From Robinsoniella peoriensis (lineage in GTDB: Bacteria; Bacillota; Clostridia; Lachnospirales; Lachnospiraceae), in contig NZ_JTGN01000021.1 of NCBI RefSeq assembly GCF_000797495.1, forward strand, positions 1 to 64,000: 64,000 nucleotides of DNA, in the 5' to 3' direction. Positions 8,029 through 16,646 of this stretch are shown here, in pieces (the stretch's first letter is position 1; each line of letters begins with the position of its first letter). The notes under the pieces are model-generated. The model was not told where the DNA came from and did no database searches. It saw only the letters and a list, made by a program, of their open reading frames with translations. Both the position numbers and the translations under genes were made by a program.

Positions 8029-9447
8029 TTAATAATAGCCTCCATCTTCCATGATCTTGCGTACCTCATCATTCAGGGCATCTAACGTTTCCTGTGCCGG
8101 ATTACCTGCCACAATACTGTTAATTGCAGCTCCAACAGCCGGAACATAAAGGTTTAACTCAGGTATCGGTGGTCTCTCATCTGCAGTATCCAGATGTGCA
8201 ATGGAAGCCGGAATCGTGGGATTAATCTTTGCAGATCCCTCTTCTTCATTTAACGAACGAAGGGCGGATGAAGTATATTGCAGGCAATCCCTCAGGGTGT
8301 CTTTCTTCGTAAATTCTTCCACCACAACCTTTGCAGCATCTACATTTTTACAATTAGCCGTAACTCCCACACCCCAGGTTCCAAACCTTGGGCAATCCGT
8401 AACAGGGCCTGCCGGTACAGGAGCAACTCCAATATTTCCTGCAACCTTGCTCTGGGATTCATCGTTGATCTGGTTCCAGTATCCGGGCCAGTTAATCATG
8501 GCTGCCAGCTGTCCGCTCTGGAAAGCCGCAACTGTTTCTTCATTCTGCCAGGTTGTGATTCCCGGAGGGGAACAGTCTTTGCAGATTTTTGCAAACATTT
8601 CTGCTGCACTTACCGCCTCTTTGGTATTCAGCATTGGATTCCAATTTTCATCAAAATACGTGCCTCCGTAAGACCAAAGGAAGTAGCTCCAGAAGGAACA
8701 TGCTGCCTCACCGGGACCTGCCGGGATAGCCAGTCCATACATATCATCTTTCGTCATTGACTTTCCAAGCTCATACATTTCATCTATTGTCTTTGGCAGT
8801 TGATCCTCAGTCATCAGATCTGTGCGGTAGTAATATACCATTCCTTCTGCAGAATAGGGAACCACATACCAGTTATCGTCAACCTTTGAGAACCTTTTTA
8901 CAGAATCATAGTAATCATCTTCATTATCAGCCACCTTGCTTACCACGTCATTGAGTTCCACCAGCGCCCCGGCTTTTGCAAATATATTCACGGCATTGCC
9001 TGGTAATAAGATCAGGTCGTATTCGCCGCCCTTAGAGGTTCCCGCAAGCCTTTGTTTGCCTTCATATGTATTCCAGTCGTATGCTTCCACCTCTAAAGAG
9101 ATTCCGCTTTCATTCAGTACCGGTTCAATGGACTTCATCGCATCCTCCGTCCAGCCTGATGACATCAGGACACGAAGCGTAACCGGATCACCGGTATATT
9201 CCGTTTTAGCTGACGCATTTGTCCCACTCTCTGTCTCCTTTGTGGCATCTTGTGTTTCCTCCACGGCACTTTCTGTTTCTTTCGCAGTTGTCTGCGCCGG
9301 AGTACTCTGTTCCGCTGTTTCCGCCGCCTTTGTTTCCCCGCCATTCGTCTGTGCACCTTTTGTTTCCTGTCCGCTTCCTCCGCATCCGCTCATGACCGAC
9401 ATCACCATAGCTGCTGACAACAGAACACTAATCAGTTTCTTCTTCAT
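8029..9447 (-). CDS. Sugar-binding lipoprotein of ABC transporter (family 1)
   Basis: A 472-residue extracellular solute-binding protein. I start it at the ATG at 9447, which has AGGAGG seven bases upstream, rather than at an in-frame ATG 33 bases earlier. The signal peptide ends in the lipobox MSGC (Cys about 22) and is followed by a Thr/Glu/Ala-rich tether (to about residue 85). The mature domain begins VTLRVLMSSGWTED and has the features of MalE-like family 1 binding proteins (EYDLILLPG, NWPGYWNQI, FGTWGVGVT). It delivers an unknown oligosaccharide or glycoside to the two permeases downstream. Confidence 0.92.
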   Translation of the reverse strand: MKKKLISVLLSAAMVMSVMSGCGGSGQETKGAQTNGGETKAAETAEQSTPAQTTAKETESAVEETQDATKETESGTNASAKTEYTGDPVTLRVLMSSGWTEDAMKSIEPVLNESGISLEVEAYDWNTYEGKQRLAGTSKGGEYDLILLPGNAVNIFAKAGALVELNDVVSKVADNEDDYYDSVKRFSKVDDNWYVVPYSAEGMVYYYRTDLMTEDQLPKTIDEMYELGKSMTKDDMYGLAIPAGPGEAACSFWSYFLWSYGGTYFDENWNPMLNTKEAVSAAEMFAKICKDCSPPGITTWQNEETVAAFQSGQLAAMINWPGYWNQINDESQSKVAGNIGVAPVPAGPVTDCPRFGTWGVGVTANCKNVDAAKVVVEEFTKKDTLRDCLQYTSSALRSLNEEEGSAKINPTIPASIAHLDTADERPPIPELNLYVPAVGAAINSIVAGNPAQETLDALNDEVRKIMEDGGYY

Positions 9448-9500
9448 CCTTTTTCCTCCTTCTTTGTGGTGCTGTTTCATTTCTTTTTGCTGATGTGATC

Positions 9501-9529
9501 ATTATAGACCGTTGTCCCTTTTTTCGAAA
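9501..9529 (-). promoter_or_regulatory. Predicted promoter of the binding-protein gene
   Basis: A perfect -10 TATAAT (plus strand 9501-9506) with a poor -35, TTTCGA (9524-9529), 17 bases away. The weak -35 fits a promoter needing an activator, presumably the response regulator encoded just upstream. Confidence 0.55.
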
Positions 9530-9560
9530 CGCAGGATTATTTGAAATTACTCTAATATTA

Positions 9561-9615
9561 TACGATGATGAAACCGGAGTTCCAAAATAATACGATATGT
9601 AAGAAATCTTACGAT
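9561..9615 (-). promoter_or_regulatory. Three ATCGTA repeats, candidate regulator sites
   Basis: The hexamer ATCGTA (plus strand TACGAT) occurs at 9561-9566, 9591-9596 and 9610-9615, all in one orientation in an AT-rich region directly upstream of the predicted promoter. Direct repeats about two to three helical turns apart are usual for AraC-type activators. Binding is inferred, not shown. Confidence 0.45.
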
Positions 9616-9636
9616 AAAAGCCAGAATACTCCAGAG

Positions 9637-9690
9637 CCTGTTTTAAATTAGCTTTCTGACAGCAGTGCGATACACTTAGTGCGAAAATAG
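9637..9690 (+). repeat. Short dispersed repeat, diverged copy
   Basis: Starting at GAGCCTGTTTT, about 48 bases align without gaps, at roughly 77 percent identity by eye, with the minus strand of 36063-36012 (shared blocks TTTCTG-CAGC, GTGCG, ACACTT). The element is also self-complementary at its ends (GAGC...GCTC) and so can fold into a hairpin after the regulator gene, overlapping its last codons. Confidence 0.55.
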
Positions 9691-9693
9691 TTT

Positions 9694-11280
9694 TCAGGAA
9701 CGCTCCAGATTCCGGTAATCACTGGGGGATATTCCCATTACGCTTTTAAATGTCTGGCTGAAATATCTTTCAGAGGCAAACCCCGTCAGTTCTGCCACAT
9801 CCTGAATCTGGTAATCTGTCACGCACAGTATTTCCGCCGCCTTTTGAATGCGGTAATTCGTCAGATAGTCCACAAATGTCATTCCGGCTGATTCTGAGAA
9901 CAGGGAACTGAAATAATTTTTGCTTAAATGCACATAGTCTGATACATCGGACAGCGAAATTGGCGATGCATAGTTTACTTTAATATAATGCAGTGCCTCA
10001 TCAATCACGGAGTTTCCCGTTCTCTGGTCTTCCTGCTTCAATTGCGCTATTTTTTCAATATACTTCGAGACATAGCAGTATAATTCCGGTAAGTCAAATG
10101 CATTTAGTAATAATTGGGAGTCCAGATATTCTCTGATATGCAGCTTTTCATTTAAATGCATCATCCCTGTCATTCGGTTATACCAGGATGCAAATTCATT
10201 GCAGAACATCCATTTAAGCCCGATATTCCGTTCCCTTTCAATGTCATCCAGTATCATCCTGCATATGTTTTTTACATCTTCCAGGCAGTTCAGCTCGCTC
10301 ATATATATTTTCTTTAACATTCCAATGTGCCTTTTACGCAGGGTCTGGTTTAGCTCTAACTCATCCATATCCGTAAAGAATACTACTTTATTATCACTGA
10401 AAAAGGAAGCCGCCATTACCGCTCTATCAGCCTGAAACTTAAGGTCTTTCAGATCCTTTGGCTGATCAATCAGCTTGCTGACACCAATATGGATTTCCTC
10501 TGCAGTATAAAGTGTCAAAGCATTTTTAACAGAACGGATCAATTCCCGGAACCGGGCATCCTGCATATAATTTCCCTCATCAAAGAAAAATACCGTCAGT
10601 GACACCCCTTTATTCTCGGATATAATACTATGGGGATAGGCTGCCACTACACCGGATACAATCTGTGAAAGTTTTCCCATCTGCAGTGTCGTATGCTTTC
10701 TTTTCCCATCCTTTTCATACCGCTTACAGGTAATATGGAAAACACCGGATCGAAAGGCATGTCCCCTATTCTTTAAGAAAATCCTGGAGAACTCATTTTC
10801 TATATAAGACTCTTCCGTAATCATGCCCAGCAGTTCTTTTACAAACTGACGCATTTTGAGGATTTCTTCATCCTGTCCGGTACCGCTTCTGTCCTGAAAT
10901 ACTTTTTTCAGCTCCTCCTGCTCCCGCTCCAGGATTTTTTCAAAGTTTTCTTCGTCTATTTCATTTTTCGTAATGAAGTCATTGGCACCAAGCCTCACTG
11001 CCTCTTTGATATATTCTTTGTCATCATAATTGGTAAGCATTAAAACCCTTGCACGGGTGTCTGTCTGCCGTATGCCCTTCAGCAGCTCCATGCCGTCCAC
11101 ATCGGGCATGCGTATATCTGTTATGACCAGCTGGGGGCGGTATTGTTTAAATAGTTCCAGCGCCTGTTTACCGTCAGATGCTTCCCCCACGATTTCCATC
11201 TCATATTTCTCCCATTTTCCAATCATTTTAATACCTACTCTTCCGATCATATCATCATCTGCAATTAGTACTTTAAACAT
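9694..11280 (-). CDS. AraC-type response regulator (YesN-like)
   Basis: A 528-residue regulator. Residues 1-120 are a receiver domain with acidic residues D8-D10, phospho-acceptor D55 in VITDIRMPD and conserved Thr/Lys positions (LTNYDD, FITKNE). A long middle region (about 130-420) is typical of large YesN proteins. The C-terminal about 100 residues form the AraC double helix-turn-helix (ISLSDVSDYVHLSKNYFSSL and IQDVAELTGFASERYFSQTF). It overlaps the kinase gene by 16 bases, a sign of coupled translation. It probably activates the binding-protein promoter just downstream through the ATCGTA repeats. Confidence 0.93.
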   Translation of the reverse strand: MFKVLIADDDMIGRVGIKMIGKWEKYEMEIVGEASDGKQALELFKQYRPQLVITDIRMPDVDGMELLKGIRQTDTRARVLMLTNYDDKEYIKEAVRLGANDFITKNEIDEENFEKILEREQEELKKVFQDRSGTGQDEEILKMRQFVKELLGMITEESYIENEFSRIFLKNRGHAFRSGVFHITCKRYEKDGKRKHTTLQMGKLSQIVSGVVAAYPHSIISENKGVSLTVFFFDEGNYMQDARFRELIRSVKNALTLYTAEEIHIGVSKLIDQPKDLKDLKFQADRAVMAASFFSDNKVVFFTDMDELELNQTLRKRHIGMLKKIYMSELNCLEDVKNICRMILDDIERERNIGLKWMFCNEFASWYNRMTGMMHLNEKLHIREYLDSQLLLNAFDLPELYCYVSKYIEKIAQLKQEDQRTGNSVIDEALHYIKVNYASPISLSDVSDYVHLSKNYFSSLFSESAGMTFVDYLTNYRIQKAAEILCVTDYQIQDVAELTGFASERYFSQTFKSVMGISPSDYRNLERS

Positions 11281-13112
11281 GCTGTTTCTTCCCCCTTCTC
11301 CGCCACCCTGTATGGCATCTTAATAATTGCACGGGTATACTTTCCAATCTCACTTACAAAATCCAGGCCGTAATCCTCACCATAATACAGCTTTATTCTC
11401 TCATCCACGTTATGGACGCCGATACCGGAAAAGGATTCATCCTTTGGCTTTCGATATGCATTTTTAACGGTCTCCTTATCCATTCCTCTTCCGTTATCCC
11501 ATACTTCTGCAAAGACTACGCCGCCTTCCCGTGATACGGTTACCCGCACAAGCCCTCTTCTTCCGCAATTATATATACCGTGGAACAATGCATTTTCCAC
11601 AAGAGGCTGGAGCAGAAGCTTGGGAATACATACATCCTCCAGCTCTTTCGGCAAATCCACCTCGTAATCAAAAGTGTTATAGTAACGCAGCTTTTGTATT
11701 TCCACATAATGGGATACTACCATTAATTCGGCTCCCAAGGTCACAAACTCTTCTTTATTGGAAATTGTTTTCCGCAGTAAGAAAATCAATGATTTGGACA
11801 TCTTCTCAATGGTATGGTTCCCCTGGGTCATGGCAATCCACTTAATGGAATCCAGCGTATTGTATAAAAAATGAGGGTTGATCTGCGCCTGCAGCGCCAT
11901 GATTTCATACTCCCTCTTCTTCTTCTCCCCATCTATGATCTGCTTATTCTGTTTTGCGATACTCTGAACCATATGATTGAAATTTCCCGCCAGCCTTTCT
12001 ACCTCGTTGTCCCCTTTAACCCTGGCCCAGACATTTAATTCCCCGTTTTCAACCTGAACCATCTTTTTCTGAAGTTCTTTTATGGGAATTAAAATCTTTT
12101 TGAAAATTATAAAGATTACAAGCAGTGAAAATAAAAAGCAAAGGAAACAGATGCCTATATTAATATTTTTGATACGGTATATATTCTGGAATATCAGCTC
12201 TCCCGGTATCGCATACTGGATTGAGAACCTAGATACCTCCGACTGTCCTCCCACAATCAGATAGTTCCGACCATCTATCTCGACGGATTTTGATGCCAGG
12301 CTCGTGGTACTGAGTCCCTGTTCAATCACACTTCTGCGCTTCAGATACTCTTTTACCTGGGAATCAAATGAATTATCCACAATAATATTTCCGTCCTGAT
12401 CGGAGACAATTTGGGAATACTGCATAGATTTATCAAAGGAGGATACAATTTTTTTAATCTGGGTATGGGAAACGGTAATGCATACCGTTCCAAGCTTTTT
12501 ATTAGTGCTTAAATTTTTAAAAGCATATACCATAACAGCATCGGGATTTTTATCCGCTGTCCTGCTGCCATCCTGATTGAGCTGATCCTGCTGAATAAAT
12601 GCAGGCACATCAAACGTATAGGATGCCTTGCGAAACCAGTTTGTCTGGGACACCAGCCCCGGATTTCCCGCATAGCGGACCGAGATCAGCGGCTGTTTAT
12701 CCTTTTCTTTAAAATTTTTTGCTTTGGAAGGAATAATCGTGATATTGGAATATTCCGATCTCTGGATCATAATTTTATTAAGCTCATTATTAATATAGTT
12801 GTACCGGCTGACCCCCTCCTTATCCATGGTTCCGTCAAAGTCGGACAATCTGGATTTTATCTCAGGATTCAGCATCAGCTGCACAGCAATTTCATTTGTT
12901 CTGGTAAATAAATTATCAAGTGCATCCAGTTGCTTTTTAATAACCTCCGTTGTATTTACCGTCAACAGTTCTTCCATTTCTTTTGTTACAATGCGCGTAT
13001 TGATAATTCCAAATACGACTACCGGTATCAGAACCAGCACCAGGTAGATAAGCGCTATTTTTACCTGGAGATTACGGCTGAATAAACTATGTAACCTTTT
13101 CAAATACCTCAT
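11265..13112 (-). CDS. Sensor histidine kinase (YesM-like)
   Basis: A 615-residue membrane kinase. The start is taken at the ATG at 13112 with GGGGGAAGGA upstream; a TTG 15 bases earlier is less likely. One membrane helix at residues 15-40 is followed by a large extracellular Cache-like sensor (to about 290), a second helix (GICFLCFLFSLLVIFIIF), a HAMP linker, the His_kinase domain with the phospho-acceptor in INPHFLYNTLDSIKWIA, and a HATPase domain (N-box VENALFHGIY, G-box DNGRGMD). It pairs with the overlapping regulator gene and probably senses the sugar or glycoside taken up by this operon. Confidence 0.93.
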   Translation of the reverse strand: MRYLKRLHSLFSRNLQVKIALIYLVLVLIPVVVFGIINTRIVTKEMEELLTVNTTEVIKKQLDALDNLFTRTNEIAVQLMLNPEIKSRLSDFDGTMDKEGVSRYNYINNELNKIMIQRSEYSNITIIPSKAKNFKEKDKQPLISVRYAGNPGLVSQTNWFRKASYTFDVPAFIQQDQLNQDGSRTADKNPDAVMVYAFKNLSTNKKLGTVCITVSHTQIKKIVSSFDKSMQYSQIVSDQDGNIIVDNSFDSQVKEYLKRRSVIEQGLSTTSLASKSVEIDGRNYLIVGGQSEVSRFSIQYAIPGELIFQNIYRIKNINIGICFLCFLFSLLVIFIIFKKILIPIKELQKKMVQVENGELNVWARVKGDNEVERLAGNFNHMVQSIAKQNKQIIDGEKKKREYEIMALQAQINPHFLYNTLDSIKWIAMTQGNHTIEKMSKSLIFLLRKTISNKEEFVTLGAELMVVSHYVEIQKLRYYNTFDYEVDLPKELEDVCIPKLLLQPLVENALFHGIYNCGRRGLVRVTVSREGGVVFAEVWDNGRGMDKETVKNAYRKPKDESFSGIGVHNVDERIKLYYGEDYGLDFVSEIGKYTRAIIKMPYRVAEKGEETACLKY

Positions 13113-13170
13113 ATGTCCTTCCCCCAAAGTACAAATTTGTGTTTTTTATTATGATACAATATTTATTATC

Positions 13171-13199
13171 ATCATATAATATCTGTCATTAGAATACAA
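13171..13199 (-). promoter_or_regulatory. Predicted promoter of the kinase/regulator operon
   Basis: On the minus strand TTGTAT (13199-13194), a 17-base spacer and TATGAT (13176-13171) form a good sigma-A promoter about 60 bases before the kinase start. Confidence 0.55.
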
Positions 13200-13317
13200 T
13201 ATATTTAATTTTCAGCAGATTGCACAAAATTATGACGAACCATCAAGCAAGCTTTCCGTTAGCAATATAAATGCCAGGATAACAGGAATGCTATAAAAGT
13301 GCCGCACTATATGGATC

Positions 13318-13351
13318 AAAAAAACTACCCTGTTTAGCTAAACAGGATAGT
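13318..13351 (-). terminator. Terminator of the upstream UroD-like gene
   Basis: A 14-bp inverted repeat with one mismatch (ACTATCCTGTTTAG and its partner, 13324-13351) is followed on the minus strand by TTTTTTT. It ends the single-gene unit at 13398-14669. Confidence 0.85.
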
Positions 13352-13397
13352 CTTTGTGTGTCCCACAGGACGAATATTATAATTAAAACAGGCACAT

Positions 13398-14669
13398 TTA
13401 GCGGCGCTGCCAATGATCCGCTATCTCCTGGCGGATAATCTCCACATACCTTCTTGCCTTCTTTTCATCGTGATTTATAGTATATACGTCCCTCTGGGTT
13501 ATCTCCATTTCGCATCCTCTGGCAGCCAGAAGGCTCTTTTTAATATGCTGACGGAATGCTTCTTCATCCAGATTCGCACCCACTCCCAGGAAATTCGGGC
13601 TTGGCTTACGGTGGAAGATAATATTGCTTCCCCGCAGGCGTTCTCCCATAAACTCTTCATTACACCATGGAGAAATAGATACCTTACGCAGGTTCTTCAG
13701 TTTACTGATACAGTTATCCCAGATGGGATCTACCGGCTCGCAACAGCCATAAGAAAGCATTCCATACTGCTGTGATATTTTCTGATAGCAGGGAAAAATG
13801 AACTCTTCATACATTTCCGGTGAAATCCCTACCGTTTCCTGGGAATCCATGAATCCCCATACATCCCTTGTCGTAAACGGACGCTTTGCGAATTCCTCTG
13901 TACCTGGCAGCTCTTTTGTAAAGCTAAAGCTTCCCTGTCCAACCCCTTCAAATCCTGTTGTCGGCAGAATTACTTTCTTTTCCTCCAGAAAACGAAAATA
14001 GGAAATAGTGTCATCTGCAATCCGGTTCATCATTTCTTTAAACAGCTCCGGATAATCGTAAATATTAAACATCATATTTTCCATACTCATAAAATGAACC
14101 AGCATCTGGGTTGGTACACTGTATAAGCAGTCCATTTTCATTCTTACCGGAAGAATATCACCAATGGCATCCTCTACCGCCCTCCGTTTCTTTTCTGAAT
14201 TCTCCAGATCCACACCAAACCTGGACGGCTTTAGTTTTTCATAATCATCTTCCAGGTCTTCCACTGCAGATACAAAGTGATGCCCCAGGCTTTCCTGCCC
14301 GTCTTCTGCCTGGGTATGGTCAACCTGAACATTAATGCCGAACAGCTCAAAATAGGTATCGTAATTCATTCCGAAATAATCCGGTGTCACTCTGTCATCA
14401 TCAAACAGCTCCTGATTCAAAAAATTGCAGTAGATTCCGGTCTCAATCTCTTTGGCAAAAGCCCCTTCGCATTTCAGCCTCTGGGGAAGGATTTCCTGGG
14501 CAAATGTCCACATTTCCAAATGAATCATAGGACAGTCTCCCTGAAGTGCATTATGTCTGTACCATTTTTCAATCCGCTGTAAATTCCTTTCCTGATTGGC
14601 ATATTCCCGCTGTTTTTTCGCCAGTTCCCTTAAAATTGACCTGTCCTTATCGGATATTCTATAATCCAT
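13398..14669 (-). CDS. UroD-superfamily protein, GCCEP type, stand-alone paralogue
   Basis: I start this 423-residue protein at the ATG at 14669, which has AGGGGG upstream; an ATG 48 bases earlier has no ribosome site. It is a full-length paralogue of the protein at 4887-6125, sharing LRELAKKQREYA, WYRHNALQGD, YGCCEPVDPIWDN (C309-C310), LRKVSISPWCNE and RKPSPNFLG. The C-terminal AARGCEMEI...RDVYTI is conserved too. It is a separate transcription unit with its own terminator, opposite an AraC regulator gene that may control it. The reaction is not known; porphyrin synthesis is unlikely in this context. Confidence 0.8.
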   Translation of the reverse strand: MDYRISDKDRSILRELAKKQREYANQERNLQRIEKWYRHNALQGDCPMIHLEMWTFAQEILPQRLKCEGAFAKEIETGIYCNFLNQELFDDDRVTPDYFGMNYDTYFELFGINVQVDHTQAEDGQESLGHHFVSAVEDLEDDYEKLKPSRFGVDLENSEKKRRAVEDAIGDILPVRMKMDCLYSVPTQMLVHFMSMENMMFNIYDYPELFKEMMNRIADDTISYFRFLEEKKVILPTTGFEGVGQGSFSFTKELPGTEEFAKRPFTTRDVWGFMDSQETVGISPEMYEEFIFPCYQKISQQYGMLSYGCCEPVDPIWDNCISKLKNLRKVSISPWCNEEFMGERLRGSNIIFHRKPSPNFLGVGANLDEEAFRQHIKKSLLAARGCEMEITQRDVYTINHDEKKARRYVEIIRQEIADHWQRR

Positions 14670-14794
14670 ATGTATAACCCCCTGTAATTTTCTAATTGTT
14701 TCATCTGCATTCATCATATCTTAATTATCACATATTAGCATTATATGGAATTGCCCTTTTATATAAAAAAATTGCGGTGAAAATGAAACTGTAT

Positions 14795-14823
14795 TTGACT
14801 TTATCAAGGGTGTCTTTTATACT
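14795..14823 (+). promoter_or_regulatory. Predicted promoter of the AraC regulator
   Basis: TTGACT (14795-14800), 17-base spacer, TATACT (14818-14823): close to the sigma-A consensus, about 50 bases before the ATG. Confidence 0.7.
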
Positions 14824-14871
14824 GGTACCAAAGCGTCCCCTATCAACAAAGCCCACTCACGGAGGATTCCT

Positions 14872-15732
14872 ATGACAACCATCTCAACCGGTGTGCTTCC
14901 GGCATCACAGATCTATTTTCATACTCCATCGTCCACTGCTGCAAATGGGTTCTTATATCCATTATGTATCGGACATTTCTACTGTGACCACACCTATCAG
15001 ATCCGCAGAAACAGTTTCGACAGTTTCCTCGCTATCCTGGTGATACGGGGCAGCGGCTATGTGGAAATTGATGGTGAGACCCATGTTATGAATGCCGGAG
15101 AACTGACTATGATTGACTGTTATAAACCCCATGCATATGGTGCCCAAAATTCCTGGGAGTTTTACTGGATTCATTTTGACGGAATAACAGCACGGCACTA
15201 TTTTAATTTGATACAAAATAAGTATCCCCATATTTTCCGGCTATCCCAGGAAGTATTTTCTGAAACTCTGTTACCGGTTAATGCTATCTTACAAAGCTTT
15301 TCCTGTGAGGTTGCCTGTAAAGAAATCCAGATGTCCAAATATATTACAGATATGCTGACCTCCATACTCATCTCTGAAGAAGCTACGACGGCAGTTCACC
15401 GCCCGGCATCGGGCATATCTCCGGTGGAACTGGCTACCGCATATATCCGGCAGCACTATCAGGAAGCAATCTCCGTAGATAAACTCGCCGGAAAGGTTTC
15501 CTTAAGCCCCTACTATTTTATCCGGGAATTCAAAAAAGAAACCGGGCTGACTCCCCATAGCTACTTAACAGCAATGAGAATCAACTCGGCTAAATTTTAT
15601 CTGCGCACCACTGGAAAGTCCATTAAAGAAATCGGTTTCGCCTGTGGATTCCAAAGTGAGAACAGTTTCTGTATTACATTTAAAAAACAGGAAGGCATGA
15701 CGCCCACACAGTTTCGGGATGGGGAACTATAA
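14872..15732 (+). CDS. AraC family transcriptional regulator with cupin sensor
   Basis: A 286-residue cytoplasmic regulator with a GGAGG site before its ATG. The N-terminal half is a sugar-binding cupin (GSGYVEIDGETHVMNAGELTM, IDCYKPHAYGA, WEFYWIHFDG), as in AraC/MelR/RhaS. The C-terminal about 100 residues carry two helix-turn-helix motifs (ISVDKLAGKVSLSPYYFIREF and IKEIGFACGFQSENSFCITF). It is divergent from the UroD-like gene 13398-14669 and is its most likely regulator. It converges with, and overlaps by six bases, the hydrolase gene on the other strand. Confidence 0.92.
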   Translation: MTTISTGVLPASQIYFHTPSSTAANGFLYPLCIGHFYCDHTYQIRRNSFDSFLAILVIRGSGYVEIDGETHVMNAGELTMIDCYKPHAYGAQNSWEFYWIHFDGITARHYFNLIQNKYPHIFRLSQEVFSETLLPVNAILQSFSCEVACKEIQMSKYITDMLTSILISEEATTAVHRPASGISPVELATAYIRQHYQEAISVDKLAGKVSLSPYYFIREFKKETGLTPHSYLTAMRINSAKFYLRTTGKSIKEIGFACGFQSENSFCITFKKQEGMTPTQFRDGEL

Positions 15733-16437
15733 CTTTTCAAGATTATACGCCCTTCCCTTTTCCATAACAACGGTGCGGCAGCCGCTGTCCTTCAACCCAT
15801 TCACATACTTCATGGGATCTTCCGTATTTTCAGCGAACATGCCATAATGATTCGGCACCCCTGTTTCAGCCTGTACCCGCTTTGTCAGCGTAACGGCTTC
15901 CTCCACAGACATGTTGCCCAGCTTTCCATTGATACATACAAAGATAACATCTGCTTTAATGAGCTCTTTTTTATCATAGTAATATCCGACTTCCGGCGTC
16001 AATAGGCTGTCACCGGTAAAGTAATAATCACGCCCGTGATAATGAAGCACATATCCCTGGCTATCCGGCGTATGCTCTGCAAACACTGCTTCCAGATCAA
16101 AAACACCATATTCAAAATGTTCCCCACGGTTAATGCAGTGAATGTTTTTTTCGGGAACACCACATTCTTTTAAAATATCATAACCGCTACGTGGTCCGGC
16201 ATAAACTGTTGAACCCTTTTCCATCGCCTTAACCAAATCAGAATCCAGATGGTCAATATGGTCATGTGTATACAATAACACATCTGCTTTTACATCCCTT
16301 CCGGCAGCCGGTGCCGGAACCAGCCTTTTTAATCCTTCCTGTTTTTCTACCAAATCCGAAAAATATGGATCAATTAAAATTGTACAATTCCCCTCTTTTA
16401 ATTCATATCCTGCCTGTCCCAACCATTTTATCTGCAT
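15727..16437 (-). CDS. Metallo-beta-lactamase-fold hydrolase (UlaG-like)
   Basis: A 236-residue cytoplasmic protein with the metal-binding motif THDHIDHLDSD (HxHxDH) near residue 57, an N-terminal strand pair IKWLGQAGYEL / TILIDPYFSD and a later YYFTGDS motif with the bridging Asp. It belongs to the UlaG/YtkL branch, whose known members include L-ascorbate-6-phosphate lactonase and other small-molecule hydrolases. The substrate here cannot be told. It sits beside an AraC regulator and UroD-like genes, which may point to carbohydrate metabolism. Confidence 0.85.
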   Translation of the reverse strand: MQIKWLGQAGYELKEGNCTILIDPYFSDLVEKQEGLKRLVPAPAAGRDVKADVLLYTHDHIDHLDSDLVKAMEKGSTVYAGPRSGYDILKECGVPEKNIHCINRGEHFEYGVFDLEAVFAEHTPDSQGYVLHYHGRDYYFTGDSLLTPEVGYYYDKKELIKADVIFVCINGKLGNMSVEEAVTLTKRVQAETGVPNHYGMFAENTEDPMKYVNGLKDSGCRTVVMEKGRAYNLEKL

Positions 16438-16581
16438 TTACGACTCCTCCATTTTGTCTTTTACCATCATTTGCAGTACAAATATTCATTTCTTTTCCAA
16501 CATAATATCATACATGTTATATTTTGCGAATACTTTGTTGAATTGTTTAAAAAATCTTAATAAGTTATATGCAAGGGCTGC

Positions 16582-16610
16582 TTGTAATCACTTTCCATTT
16601 TATATATAAT
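16582..16610 (+). promoter_or_regulatory. Predicted promoter of the diguanylate cyclase gene
   Basis: TTGTAA (16582-16587), 17-base spacer, TATAAT (16605-16610), about 37 bases before the ATG, which has AGGGGAAGGA upstream. No c-di-GMP riboswitch is seen in the leader. Confidence 0.65.
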
Positions 16611-16646
16611 AAATATAAATAGTTTTTTATAAGGGGAAGGATTTAT

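Noticed and set aside
8936-9493. Long plus-strand frame opposite the first binding-protein gene
   Set aside because: Antisense shadow of the low-complexity lipoprotein tether, no domain and no start signals.
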